Positions 12,391 to 25,500 of a stretch of DNA of 64,000 bases are shown one piece after another. The DNA comes from Dromiciops gliroides (lineage: Eukaryota > Chordata > Mammalia > Microbiotheria > Microbiotheriidae): contig NC_057864.1 of the NCBI RefSeq assembly GCF_019393635.1, forward strand, positions 494,634,216 to 494,698,215, given 5' to 3'. The translations under genes and the position numbers were made by a program. The notes under the pieces were generated by a model that ran no database searches, was not told where the DNA came from, and saw only the letters and a program-made list of their open reading frames with translations. Each line of letters starts with the position of its first letter. The first letter of the stretch is position 1.

Positions 12391-13116
12391 ACGAAGCCGT
12401 GTCTGTGGGCTTCTTTGGGAGCTCCGATTAGATTTCATTGGTGGCTTTTTTCTTCTCATGTAACCCTTGAGTCGGAGACCATACTGTGGGATGAAGGACC
12501 CAGGGACATTCTGAAGGACTGGGTCCTCCTCTTAGCTCATGGCCCCTGCTCCAGAAATCAGCAAAAGTCACCATAGGAACACTGCTTGACTTGCCCCTGT
12601 GGGGCAAGATCCCAAGGGCAGGTGGGAGTTTTCTTACAAGGGGGACAATGACTTCTAGAAGGAACAAGTCTTAGCTCAGAGCTCCAGACAGTCCTGAGTA
12701 CAAGGGCTGCTTAGGGGAGGCCATTCCCATAAACCTGGGCTGGGTCATCACTCCTTAGTCTGCACATCCTGCAGACCAAGGCAGGACCAGAAAAGAGGGC
12801 GGGGGTGGGAGGGACGAGGAGCCCTCTCTCTGTTCCTCCCTTCTCCTGATTCTAGAGGCAATCTCCTTCCTCTCATCCTCCCCTTCCCTTTCCCTTCTCC
12901 TTCTCTCTTCCTTTGTGATCCCTTCTTCTCTTCTTTGTCCTTCCTTCTTCCTTTTCTTTCTTCCTTCTTCCTCTTTGCTTCTCTTTTTCAATGTTACCTC
13001 CCCTGTGTGTGATAAGGGCAAACCTATTTCCAGATCATGTCTCTTCTTCTGTGGTTGCCACTGCTCTTTCCCTGCTGGTCCTAGTCCCGACATTTCTTTC
13101 TTCTTCTTCTTTTTTT

Positions 13117-13218
13117 GGTCACACAGCTATTAAGTGTCAAGTGTCTGAGACTGGATTTGAACTCAGGTCCTCCTGAATCCAGGGCCAGTGCTTTATCCAC
13201 TGCAGCACCTAGCTGCCC
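13117..13218 (-). mobile_element. WSINE1-type CORE-SINE, truncated
   Basis: On the minus strand it begins GGGCAGCTAGGTGCTGCAG and carries TGAGTTCAAATCCAG and TAGCTGTGTGACC-like blocks; it lacks the usual 3' end. Confidence 0.8.
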
Positions 13219-14852
13219 TTCCCGACATTTCTTCAGTATCCTGCTGGTTCCCAGCTAGACCCATCATCATGCTCATCCCTTGGGTTGGACACACTTGGTT
13301 TTTCCCAGTGATGCAAATGGACAGAGAAGGGGGAGAGGAAAATGTCCTAGGACAGGCTGCTCTTAAAATAAGGGGGAAAGACAAAGAAATACAAGCCCTG
13401 TGAGTTGGGGGAATTTTCAGTCTCTAGAGAACCTTAAGTAAACCACGGACTTATTCTGGGGCTCTGAGTTCAAGTTACAGACTTTCTGGGAGACCCAATC
13501 CTGTCAATGGATTGCTTTGCTTTCTCTCCTTTGTCTACAAAATGGAGATGATGCTTGAATCATTTTGTAAGATGGAAAGAGAAGATTAACACAACCACTA
13601 CAATAGAGAAGTAGTGTGGTGTAATTGATAGAGAGCTAACATCAAGGTCAAGGAGACTTGGGCTCAAGTCCTGTCCTGACACATCAGGGTTGTGTGACCT
13701 TGGATAAATCTCTTCCCTTCCCAGTGTCAAAGAAAATTTCCACCCCACAACCCCACCCCATCTCAATGCTCTGGTGAAGTGCCATTGTTGAATACAAGTA
13801 AACCCTCATCTCATGACTCTTACCCCCTCTGGAGGCCACACTGAACTCAGAGGCTGTGACAATAAAAAGGACCCTTCATAGTATTGGTATACCATTATAT
13901 TTCATATTACAGGTATTGCGTTGTATTGAGGTCATTTATTCAGCAAACAGTAAGCACTTGACTCCTTATACTCAGCTGAATTCCTAGACCTCTCAACTCT
14001 TGGCAGATGCTTGCTGGCTTGAAGATAACAAGACCTGGCTTTGAATTCTGCCTCTGGTGCCTGGGCAGGTCACTTCACCTTCGAATTATTAAGGAACCAA
14101 ACTCCCACCACCTGCAGCAGAAGTCTCAGTAGTGTGAGTGGGGTTGGGAATTACAGGGAAGGCAGCATCCATGCGTCTCCTTTTGTGGCATCTGGGCACC
14201 ATGTTAGTGGGCGCAGAGTTAGGGTATAGCAAATGCTTAGTGATCGAATGGCTGCCTACTTGTGCTCATGCCCACACACCTTCTGTGTATCCAATTTGGC
14301 TCTGGTCCTGCATACCCCTTTCTGAAGCTCCTGGCTTGTCTCAGGAACTCTTGGCACTGGCCCCGAAGCTGCTGTGCCTGCCATGCCACAGTCACCACAT
14401 CATCATCACAGCCTGGATGTCCTGCCATTTCTGCACATGGCTTCCCTTACTTCCCCAAACAATATTGTTCTCTTCCATTCAGCATCTGACCCTAGAGATC
14501 ATGGCATTGTGGAAAATGGTGTCCTTTCCTATCAGTACCTATCTGAGACAAACATTTCATCTGTATATGGGGAGAGACCTAAAGTTTGGATAAGACGCAG
14601 TGTCTGAGCTCCCAGGTTAGAAGATGATGTCTGGCAACGGGATTTGTATTTCTAAAAACCAGAGTTTTCAAACACAGGAGTGGTGATCCCCTTGCCAAAG
14701 ATGAGAAGTTAATGGTAAAAGTGGAATCTTGGAAATATAATTAAAATCCCCCAAAGACTTTATCTGAAAAAGAAAGGGAGATAAAAAACCGCGCACACAC
14801 ACACACATCCTGCTATATACAACGAGAAACTGCTACACTGTATATATATATA

Positions 14853-14995
14853 TTTTTTCAGTGAGGCAATTGGGGTTAAGTGACTTGCTCAGGGTCACAC
14901 AGCTAGTAAGTGTCATGTGTCTGAGGCTGGATTTGAACTCAGGTACTCCTGACTCCAGGGCCAGTGCTCTATCCACTGCGCCACCTAGCTGCCCC
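14853..14995 (-). mobile_element. WSINE1-type CORE-SINE with target-site duplication
   Basis: Full element on the minus strand from GGGGCAGCTAGGTGGCGCAG to CCCCAATTGCCTCACTG and an A-rich tail. ACTGCTACACTGTA flanks it at 14829-14842 and 14997-15010. Confidence 0.9.
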
Positions 14996-15399
14996 TACTG
15001 CTACACTGTAGAAAGAAAAATAGCCACAGAAATTCATAGGAAATAAAATCCAGGAAAGAAGCCAGTGGTAAAACTCATAGCTACAAATAAACGCACCAAG
15101 TATGGATAACAAGCAAGATAACAAGCTTCTAACGCAAGGTGGAAAAACTTACCTCCCATGATACATGGGAAGAGACCCATGACTGGAATATGGGTCTCGG
15201 TAAGTGGACAATAATTCAAAAGGAACAGGACGGGTAGAAAACAAAAACACAGAGACAAAGTAGCCACGTGCATTAAGAAGCTCAGATGCTGAGGAATCAG
15301 GAAAGAATCTATCCATGCTTTCAAGTCATCATCCCTCCCTCTGCCATGGAAGCATTTAGGGTTAGGGGGCATTTTCTCCGTCCTTTTTCCAGAGGCAAG

Positions 15400-16070
15400 C
15401 ATAGTCATTCTCATTACAGTCAGTTTTATTTGATTATTTTTCTATTCACGTCCTTATATTAATCATCTATATGGTCTTCTTGACTCTGATGCTTTAAATC
15501 AATTTCATTAGATCTTTCTGTTTCTCTGAGTTCTCCACACTTCTCATTTCATAAAGCACAGTAATATTCCATCATACTCATGCATCACAGTTTGTTTAGC
15601 CTTTTCCCCAGTGATGGGTATCTACTTTGTTTCCAGTTCTTTGCTATCATAGAAAACTTTGCTATGAATGCTTTGGCATATATGCCCATCGGTGGGCCAA
15701 AGGGTATAGACATTTTAGTCATTTTTCAAGTATAATTCCAAACTGCTTTCCAAAATGGCTGGACCAATTCACAATTCCATTAATAATGTATTCATTTTCC
15801 ATATTCCCTATAACTTTGACTAATTCTATCTTTTGTTCTCTGTCAATTTGCTGAGTATAGTACGAGGTGCAATGTCAGAGTTGTTTTGATGTTCATTTCC
15901 CCTATCATTAGTGATTTGAAACAATCTTTTAAGTGGTTGATAATTATGATTCTTCTTTGAGAATCATTTGTTCATATTCTCCAACCACGTATCCATCGTG
16001 GAATGATTCTTGGTCTTATGTGTTTGTGTTAATTCGCTGTGCATCTTGACTATAGGTCTTATCACATTTT
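15400..16070. mobile_element. Old LINE segment (marsupial L1 3'-region type)
   Basis: Phrases such as GTAATATTCCATCATACTC, TTCCCCAGTGATGGGTATC and TCCAAAATGGCTGGACC match the abundant marsupial L1-associated sequence I know. Heavily mutated; orientation not assigned. Confidence 0.55.
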
Positions 16071-16436
16071 TACCCCTCCCCCTTTTTTTTTGGGATTCTC
16101 TCCAGCTGTTGCTAATAATGATAAGTAGCATTTAAATAGCACTTTCAGGTTTGCCAGATGTCCAACAAGTATTCTCTTCCGTGATGCTCACAACCCCAGG
16201 AAAGTTTAGAGATGAAGATATGGAGGCAGACTGAAGTCAGGATCACACAGTAATAAGTGATGTGCACACCCGAGTCCAATCATCCTGATGTGCTCCGAGC
16301 AGGGAAGAGGTAGTGAGCCTATCACCTTTTATGTTCTGAGCATTAAATCAGTACGGTCTGGGTTGTTTGCTCCATTAGTGAGCGTGTCATACCACTGACT
16401 CATTTTGAGCTTGCCGTTCACACCAACTCCCAGGCC

Positions 16437-16588
16437 TTTTTTTTTTTTTTTTTTGCAGGGCAATGAGGGTTAAGTGACTTGCCCAGGGTCACACAGCTAG
16501 TAAGTGTCAAGTGTCTGAGGCCGGATTTGAACTCAGGTATTCCTGAATCCAGGGCCGGTGCTTTACCACTTCGCCATCTAGCTGCCCC
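16437..16588 (-). mobile_element. WSINE1-type CORE-SINE
   Basis: Minus-strand copy with the variant 3' end CTTAACCCTCATTGCCCTGC and a long A tail (T run on the plus strand). Confidence 0.88.
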
Positions 16589-16663
16589 GCCAGGCCTTTT
16601 TTTTTTTTTTTTAAACAGAAAACATTTTCTAGCTATGCTTTCCCCATTTTGCATTTGTGAAAT

Positions 16664-16813
16664 TTCTTTCTTTCTTTTGCAGGGCAATGAGGGTTAAGTG
16701 ACTTGCCCAGCCAGGGTCACACAGGTAGTGTCAAGTGTCTGAGGCTGGATTTGAACTTAGGTCTTCTTGAATCCAGGGCCAGTGCTTTATCCACTGCACC
16801 ACCTAGCTGCCCC
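16664..16813 (-). mobile_element. WSINE1-type CORE-SINE
   Basis: Same variant as the copy 80 bp to its left and in the same orientation; carries a short internal duplication (CCCAGCCAGGG on the plus strand) and a small deletion. Confidence 0.88.
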
Positions 16814-17371
16814 AGGGAAATTTAATTTTTAACCCAAGAGCTGAACTTTACATTTACCTTTCAAATTTCGTCTTAGTAGACTCAACCCATTTTCCTACCC
16901 GTCAGGACCTTTTTCTATTCTACCTGTCTTTTGGTAGGTTAGCTTTCCTTTCCAGTCCCATGTCACTTGCCAATTTAATAAGCACGTTGGCCATCTCTGC
17001 CTTCTTCCACATTATTGGTAAAATATGTTGAACAGCCCAGATTGCTGGGTCACTGTACTGAAGACCTCCATCCAAGGTGATCCATCTCTGTGGTGAATGA
17101 CTTCTCTTTGGGGCCAGTCATTATATGGATTCTGAGTTTGCCTAAGTGCACGGCATTTAGCACATAGGATAATACCGATGAGAACAGGGGATAGTTATCT
17201 GTGGAATATGGAATTTTGGGTTTATTTAGCTGGGTGACCCAGGAGTGACTGTGGAAAGAACGGATATCTAGGTCAGCCAATAGGAAAAGGGACTAGGAAA
17301 GATCACCAGGGTCTCATGCACGCCCATTTCACCCTCTAGGACCAATCAAAACACCATAAGCCACTTTGTAT

Positions 17372-18979
17372 TGGGAGGTAAGAAAAAAGTTTATTGATGA
17401 AATGTCACAGAGTTTGTTTCCAGAAGAAATGTATTGGATTTTAATTCTGTGGCTAAGCCTGATGCCCCCAGTGACGTATGTAACTACGAGGGGGGAGGCA
17501 GGTGTGGAATCCCACAGCTTCTTATGGAAAGGGATCAAGGAGAGCCAAAAAAAGAGGTGAAGAGATCTGCAGCCTGAGCAGGATTTGTAGGGTGCCGTTG
17601 GGATCCTAACTACAGCAAAGTGCCAGGAGTTGTATTCCCAGGACCAGGCTGGAACAGCAGGAGGTCAACAGCCTGACTAAGCTGCCTCTTCTGAGGAAGA
17701 CCTGAGTTCACTCCTGAGGGGGCACATGGTGGCAATGAGAGGGAAGGCAGACCCGAGTGCAGGGAGGGAGGGAGCAGCAGATGAGTAAAGGCGCCCCTGT
17801 GCCTTGTGGTGAAAAGAAGGGGTGCATCTACAAGCACACAGGGAGCACCGAGTGTGTACCATGCTCCTCCACTGCATGAGAAGGAAGGGACCTTTCTCTG
17901 CTCTCAGAATGGAGGTGAGGCAGAGGAGGCATCTGCGGATGAAAGGACCAAAGCTAAGGCACGAGCAGCTCTCTCAGCAAGCAGGGACCCTGCAGGGAAG
18001 GCCAAGTCTGAGGGCTAACAGTCCAATGGGAAACATGCACTTGGGGCTGGATTCCAAAGTGGGTGATGGGGAGAGTGTGGGGGACAAGGGCAGAGCAGCC
18101 CAGGCCAGGCGAGGAAGCAGAAAGCATCAAGTCCCCTTGGTGTGGATCTTGGCTGGCGGGGAGGAGAGGGCAGGCACCGAGGGCCCTGTGGATTGCAATT
18201 TGAAGATGGTGGCCTTGGATGGGAGGCCAACATTCTCATGGTGGGTGCAAGAGGCGTGAGGGAGCCCCCGAGGGGGCTGGTGTGGAGAGGTGACGGATGT
18301 CCGTGGCCTGTCAGGAAGAGTATTCTGCCGTGCGTGTGGGACGGACTGGGGGGACAGGGTCCCCACCAGCGCTGGTCAATGCTGCTCTGGTTGTGTGTCT
18401 TTCCACTTGCTCTCGATCCTGGAAGCTCTGCGTTTCCCTCTACTTGGAGGGCCCAGGGAATAGGAGAATCCACCTCAGGGATGGGACTGGACTTCATCAG
18501 AACCAGTGTGGGGACGGGAAGAGCAAACATCCTGGAGATTCGGGCGCCCCTGATGCCTCATCTCAGGGAGATGCTGAGCTCTCTCCTCTAAGAACGCCTC
18601 TAATATGGATATCTCCGTGCAGCCAGACACTCTGGCAGGCACTCCACACACACACGCGCACACGCAGAGCAGGGAATGACTTGGCACTTTAAGAAGCATC
18701 GAAAAGGTTATTCTATGGCTCTGGTTTTCTATTAGCACCATGAAGAGTTTAGGGCTGGTTACGGCTCCTTGTTCGTCACGGACAATCAGGTCCGCTCTGC
18801 GTCGGGCCTGCAGGGGTGCTCTGGTTCGGGCCCCACCAGGCCAAGGCGAGGGCGGACTAAACTCAGAGGAGGGGGAAGGCTGCATCTCAGCTGTGTGTGG
18901 CCATCTGTGTTCTGGGGTTGGGGCCGCGGGGGCGAGTGGAGTGCTTGGGACACGCGCCTTCTGAAAGCTTCGGGGAGAG
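17372..18979 (-). other. COL6A2: Candidate 3' UTR of COL6A2 isoform 2C2
   Basis: No canonical AATAAA is seen on the minus strand between the stop and 17395, where AATAAA (17390-17395) is followed in transcript direction by a TGGTGTTTTG-type GU-rich stretch. This would imply a UTR of about 1.6 kb, longer than I recall for human. A nearer noncanonical signal (AATAGA near 18732) could be used instead. No interspersed repeats are evident here. Confidence 0.4.
17390..17395 (-). promoter_or_regulatory. COL6A2: Candidate poly(A) signal for COL6A2
   Basis: AATAAA on the minus strand, with a U/GU-rich stretch 20-45 nt further on. Confidence 0.4.
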
Positions 18980-19578
18980 CTAGCAGATCCATCTAATGAA
19001 CCTGTCCAAGAAGCCGGGCTGGGACAGGGAGTCGTAGTCCTTCTCGCGGAAGATGGCCGACCGATCCCCCAGGCTGACCTTCATGAGGAGGCCCATGTCG
19101 ACGTCGGTGCCCAGGGCCAGCACGGTGGGCACGACATCCTGCTTGCGCATGGAGTGCAGGGACTCGTTCAGGCTCATCTCCCCCGTGATGCCGTCTGTGA
19201 TGAAGACGAAGGAGAGTTCAGCGTGGCGCCGGGCCCCCGCCTGCTGCGCCATGACGATGCTGTTGATGGCATGGATGATGCCCGTGCCAATGTGGGAGAA
19301 GGAGTTGAGGTATCGGATGTTGCTGAGCGCATTGTGGATCACGGTCAGGTTGGAGGTGAGCGGGAAGACGACCTCCTGCTCGCGCTCGTTGCCGTACTGG
19401 AGGAGGGCCACTCGCGCGTTCATGGGGTCGTTGTGTCGCCGGGCGAGGGTGAGCCTGCGCGCCACCTCCTCCACAAAGCGGTGGGCCTTGTGGAAGTTGC
19501 GCTCCCCAATCCTCTCCGAGCCATCGAGCAGGAAGACAATGTCAACAGGCCGTTGGGTACACTGGGCTACGTACAGCT
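18980..19578 (-). CDS. COL6A2: COL6A2 exon 28: VWA domain C2 and main stop
   Basis: Residues 822-1020 of the 2C2 isoform. Starts [20 protein letters not shown] and ends LDRFIRWIC with TAG at 18980-18982. The MIDAS site is degenerate (D840-G-S842-E-R844), as in human. Conserved runs include [56 protein letters not shown] and [19 protein letters not shown]. Potential N-glycosylation sites are NLT and NES. Acceptor TTCCCAG. Confidence 0.97.
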
Positions 19579-22500
19579 CTGGGAAGGAAAGGAAAGATTC
19601 AGTGATGGGCGGAAGGAAGGGGCAGCCCCACGCATGAGGGAGAGGACGGAGAGCCAGCCACCTTGTCCGGAGTCCTGCCTGGCCAGGAGCTGAGATGTCT
19701 ATTGAGGGAGAGCTGGGGAGACACAGGACCCTGGAATGCCTCACCTCCGCTCAGGTTATGTGCCAGGCCCCGAAATGCCTGCCAGAAGACCCCTCCCCAC
19801 GCATGGCATCAAACCCATTCACCTTTCCTCACTGCCTGAGTCTAGATGAGGAAGTCTGGGGCCTTAGCCCATAGCTCTGTGTGAATACCTATCACGCGGC
19901 CTCATGGACGACAAGCGAGGCAGAGCTCTGGTGCTAGAGCACAGCCCATTTCTAGCTACTTCTCCTGAAAACAGTATGGATATTAGGGGATACCAGTCAT
20001 TTAGAGGCAACATGCCATGGTGGAGAGAGTCAGGAAAATCTGGGTTCAAATCCTGCCCCTGACACATACTAGCTGTGTGAACTCCCTAAGACTCTCAATG
20101 AAAGGAGTTTCCACATCAGGACCAAACCCCAGGTCCACACTAAAACATATCCATCGCCTCCCAAGTGGTACCTCCCACAATTGTTCTGTTCAGTATCCCC
20201 TCCCCCTCCCCGGCCAATGAAAGCTCCAAAGTGCCAATGGTCTAGAAGAGACCCTCTAAGCAGCTCCTAGGATGTCAGGCCGATTTCTAGGTGCCCACCT
20301 CTGTTCTTACTACATACAACCTTCCAGCTGATTCAAATCAGCCCAGGGAGTATTTGTTGAGCACCTACTGTATGCAGAGACAAAGCCCTTCTCTTAGTTC
20401 TGGTGATGAAGCTACCGTGGAAAGAACACCAGAATGCTCTTTGCCATCACCAGGCCACACCTGGAGAGCCGTCCTCAAGCCTCGGGGCCCGCATTGCCTC
20501 TCCAGAATCAGACTGTTGGGCAACGGTGTGAAAGGAAATGAGAGACAGGGAACAGAAACACCTCCCACTGGTTACCTTCCTCCTCTAGGCTGCCTCTAGT
20601 CTTCATTTTACCCTGATCGTAAGGATAGCGGCGCGTGGCTCCTGCATCCTTTCTGACATAATAGAACTGTGCCAAGACGGATGTGAGAGCCGATGGCTTT
20701 CGATGGAGCTCATTCAGGGCTCAGGGACGAGAACATTTGATTCTTGCCCCCTTTGGTTTTGTTCTTACTAATTGGTTAATTATCTCCCAGAAGTGAGGTG
20801 AATCTCTTGTTTAAAATTATACCTATCATCTCATGGGTAGAGGGAACTCCCAGAGAGAAACCCCTGGTGTCCATGTAGGCAGACACCTTCTCTGTGCCTG
20901 ACATAGTCTTAGTGGGTAGTCTGGGTCAGAGGATGAATGACTCTGCCTGGGTCACACAGCCAGGATATTCCAGAGGCAAGATTTGAACCCGGGACTTCCT
21001 CCCCCTGAGGCCAACACCTTATCCACTAAACCAAGCTGCCTCCAATACTCTTCTTTCAAATCCACTTTGTAGAATATGGCCTCCCCTGAGATCGAGGGTG
21101 GGTAGAGAATGCCTTTCCACCCTGGGCAAAGTCCATGTTTGCTCTAGTGTGGCTCTTGGCAGTGCCAGGGCCACAGAGAATCAGGAAACCTGCTCAGCCA
21201 CTGGCAGATGCACAGGAGCTTAAACGAGTCCTTTTACTTTCTGTGCCTCAGTTTAATCCTCTAACATGAGGTGGTTAGAGGAGATTATCACAAATGCCAA
21301 GGACTGTCTATCCTGGGAACTGTCATTGGACAGAAATATAGGGACCACAGTCGGACGCACACATCCTTGGCCATTCTGCTGGCCCCATGCAAAGAGCCCC
21401 AAGCTCTCGGACATTCGGTGTAGTGGAAAGAGCCAGGGGCTTGGAGTTAGAAGGCCTGAGTTCATCAGGTCCTGGTTCTTATAAAGAGCCTTGTGCCTGT
21501 GGGCAAGCTACCGGCTTCTGAGCCGATTTCCTTCTCTGTAAATGGTCTGGATTGCACCTCTGCTCCCTGCCAGGTTGGGGTCTGTGAGGTTCAGATGGTG
21601 TCCTGCATAGGGAGCCTTTGTAACCTCCCCTCACAGCAGGCACTGTCTTGATGGGAATTCTGTGAGTGGGAGCAGCTTTGGTCAAGGCTCAGGCACCATC
21701 GCATGGCCAATGGTCCAGGCTCTCGACTTCTTTGTCTCCTTATGCTGTATGTATCTAACTGGATTCAGCAGCCTTGGAAGTTGGCAAGAGGAAGCTGCTG
21801 CTGTCCGACCAATTCCATCCCTCCCTCGAAGTCCTACTGGCTCACGCACCCTCATTCTTCATGAGCTTATGAAAGGCTGAAGTGTTTGCCTGAGCATTGG
21901 AGCTGCTTTCAGCCCCGGATGGAGAAACTGTCCTCATTCTGTGACCCTCCTGGAGGAAGCCTTGAGACTTTGTTCCCCATGGAATGTGTCGCACAAGCAT
22001 CCCTCCATTCCTCCTTTTCTTTCAAGGAGCCTTGACCCCACAACACACTTGGCAAAGAGACAGCTCCCCATGAGAGAGGCACGCAGTAACCAGACAACCA
22101 ACTCTTCAGCAGCAATTTCTGTCAACATGTTAATGTACATGGAACATACAAAGGACAAAGAGGTTCACATACAAAGCCACATGCATGCAAAGGAAGACAT
22201 GAGGAGGAGCCCTGGTCTGTGCTCCCTTGAGGGAGGATCACTCATCAGATTTCATCCCTACTGTAAGATTTCCTTTAACTCCTCGTTACTTATAACAATT
22301 GACAAGCCAGGAAACTTTCAGAGGGGACCAACCCAGAAGAGCCTTGAGAACACATCCGGTGAAGGAACTGAGGATGCTGGGCTTGGAGAAGAGAAAGCTT
22401 GGGCAGATATGGCAGCAGATTTTAAGTGTCTGAAAGGCTTTCAATGTGGATAATGTTCTGCTTGGTCGGAGGGCAGAGTGAACTAAGCTGGGGATGGAAG

Positions 22501-25500
22501 CTGCCAAGAGGCAGATTGAGGCTGGATGTCAAGAAGAACTTCCCATCAGCAAATGCTGTCCAGAAATGGAGTGAGCTGCCCCAGGAGGTTGGGAGCCCCC
22601 TCTCTCTGGTGGTCTCCCAGTGAAGGCTGGCTGTCCACTTGTTGTGGAGATTATAGAAGGGATTCTTGGTCAGGCATAGATTGGATTGGAGGTCCATGCT
22701 GTCTCAGAGATTCTGTGGCTTACCATTAAGCCCTTCTTTGAAGCTTCATCCCAGACTGGAGATAATCCTGGGTTCTTGAAGGCTATCTCAGTGGAGCTAA
22801 AGTTCAGACAAGTCCACCCAGACTGGAAAGGCCTTCGGTATGGGGCTAGCAATGACCCCAGTGGAGCCCCTATGAGGACTGTACATCTTTCGACTGAGCA
22901 CCAGTCTAGCTAAGGCAAGAGAAGTTCATGATCAGGGGCTCACCACCACTTGGTACATTCTGGAGAGCCCCAGCAGGTCATGAAGACTGACCATCAAGGT
23001 GGCAAGACTGATTCGCATCAGCATTGGAGAAACTCCCACCAAATAATGACAGACAGGGTACGGGTCAGAGCTCCAGTGGCTCCCTTTAGGGACCCTCCCC
23101 TTGGGGGAGGCATGCTGCTCAAGATTCAAGGGTAGCACCAAGGAAGTAAAACAGCAAATAGAAACAACACAGAAAAATTCACAGACAGTCACAATAGAAA
23201 CCAGGTGGAGGAGATATACAAAAACACAGATGCTTAAACCTGAACTACAGAAAACACCTACTTTCTTCTTGGACCTGGCAGGGGAATCCACAAAAAATAG
23301 CAATTGCAAAAATGGGCCAATGAGGCTCCAGGGAGGAAAAGTGAGTCACCATTCTCAGTGCTCTTCCACTATTCTGAGCACCAAGGAGTATTATGCACCA
23401 TGTGTTCACAAAATCAGAGCCAAACCAGAGGACTACGGCATTTCCTCGACACAGCGGCCACCCTGGGCTGGGGGAGTGGCTGGGGGTTCTCTCATCACCT
23501 CCATTCCAGGCTATGCCCGCAGTGTGTCAAAGATGTCAACTGGCATCAAGGTGAAGGGTGAGAAGTGCCAGCCACTGCTGGGCTTTTTTTTCAAATTGCC
23601 AGATGTTTGTTGGGTTGGCCATCTAGGTGGGGACCTCACTTCTTCTCTGTTCAAATGGTTTGGCAGTGGTGTATGACCAGGCATCCTGGATTTGGGGAAA
23701 AGAGCTTTCCCCAAAGCTGAATTCTGAATTTTGTGGCACAGGAAGGTATTCCTTTGCCCTGATTTATTTAAATAAATATTATACCACATAAAATTTGCAT
23801 ATCACATCTGAGTGGAACTAGCCTTCCATCCAGTTCCTCATTTGCAGTGCAAATGTTAGCTTATTTAATGATGTCATTGGATGTTTTTTCCATGTCATTT
23901 AAACATGATTCCTATATAAATCTATTTATATAACACGTTTGCTATATATAATATATATATTTAAAAGGATATATTATCAATATGTAATGTCCAGTCCAGA
24001 CTTGTTATCTCACCCATCCTCCAGCCTCACTCAGAATCATGGGGAGGGCAGATTTTCCAATATAGAATCCCATTGCTTGGCTGACTTTTGTACTCAGCTG
24101 CCACCTTGCCGCCATATTGCTGTGAGGGATGGTGCGATGAGAGAACTAGATCTGGCTGTACATGACATATCCATCTCCGCCCCCGGGAGCCCCATATAGT
24201 CTGTTTCGGACCTTCAGCAGAGAGCTAGCACCGTTTCTGGGTCCCCCACAATATCCCTGTGCACCATCTTAAATGTATCAATGAACAGCTCCATCCAGTC
24301 CTGCCGCTCGTCTCCAGTGGCAAACTTGGCTCGCTCAGCTGTATAGACCAAGACCGCCACCAGCTTGGAGTACGCCGCGGGGTCCTGGGTATGCTTCGTG
24401 GAGTTTAGCAACTGTTCGATCAAGGGGATGGTCCTGGGAAAAGATATGTCGGGCCCTTCTTCTGTGCGGAGGAAAGTAACTGGGATTTCGCCGCTAGGCG
24501 GCTCCCCATCTGCAAGTGAGTGTCAAAAGTAGATTTTAGGGCATTCTGGCATTGGTGGTGTTCCTGACTACTTCTGGTCTGATGGATAGTGTGCCCAAGG
24601 CGACAGTCCACTGATGGCAGGGAAGGGAAGCACTTTGAAAGGCTTGAGCCAAATCATTGAGAAGGCAACTGAGTCCACCCTTAGCCACAAGAGCTGCTCT
24701 GACATGGTCAGGTCTGACAATGGTCATCCATCAGCCAGATGGACTCAAGAGCAGTGAGAGACCTTGGGCATTATCTAGTCCAACCTCCTCAGTGCACAGG
24801 CATGAAAACTGAGGCTCAGATTGGGGTAGGACCTTGCCGAGGGTCAAAGAGTTAGTTAGGGACAGAGCTGGGAGGACAGTTCGGGACTGCATGCCACCAG
24901 CACACACACCCAGAGACAGAAGGATTCTCTTGTCTTATGGGGCATCCATGGCTGTTGGCTGGAGCTTCTAAGAACCACTCTAGAAAGTCCATCTTGCCCT
25001 GCTCTCACACATCTATAATACACAGATGGATGTGATTGGATTGAACTCTTTATTTTTGTAGAGAACCCTTTTGCGGGTGGGAAAAGACTTGTCCTTAGGT
25101 GGCTGGACTCCAGTGAAGGTCTTGACCCTGGTTAATGAAGAAGTCGCTTGGGGTACTTAGATGGCAGAATGGGGTGCTGCCTTCAGAAAGCCCACAGAAA
25201 GTTATTGGCCTAAGGAAGTCAAGGTGGGCTTGGACATTGTCTACGTAGCAACAAAAACTCATTAAAAAATCCAGGGTATTATCTGGGCATTTGCCTGTTT
25301 ACTGCCAAAAGGCAAGCTTGGATGGATTTTTTACTCAAGTTATACCTCAAAGGTGCATGGACTCCACTGGTCATACTCTACTTTAATTAAAATTATAAAT
25401 ATTAATTCACTTTTAAATTTAAAATAAAAACGAAATCACTTTAACTTAAAAATGGCGCTCTCTCTCTGGGGGCTTTGGGGGAATGATGGGTTATCTAGAC

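Larger units (their letters stand above)
12400..17371. other. Intergenic region between the convergent gene ends
   Basis: About 5 kb between the poly(A) sites. Contains a CT-rich stretch (12825-12990), four minus-strand WSINE1-type SINEs, a MIR-type SINE at 13600-13740, an old LINE segment (15400-16070) and a MIR relative (16113-16300). No gene was recognised. Confidence 0.6.
19579..24213 (-). other. COL6A2: COL6A2 region between the 2C2a exon and exon 28
   Basis: Intron for isoform 2C2; its right end is the 2C2a 3' UTR (about 23745-24213). Contains MIR-type pieces (20010-20095, 20915-21050, 21405-21560) and a CR1/L3-like remnant (22310-22720). No other exon was recognised. Confidence 0.7.

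Noticed and set aside
18015..18530. 171-codon minus-strand frame downstream of the COL6A2 stop
   Set aside because: Low-complexity Pro/Ser composition; lies in the probable 3' UTR.
19053..19693. Long plus-strand frames opposite exon 28, and similar ones opposite exons 3 and 26
   Set aside because: Antisense shadows of GC-rich, conserved VWA exons.
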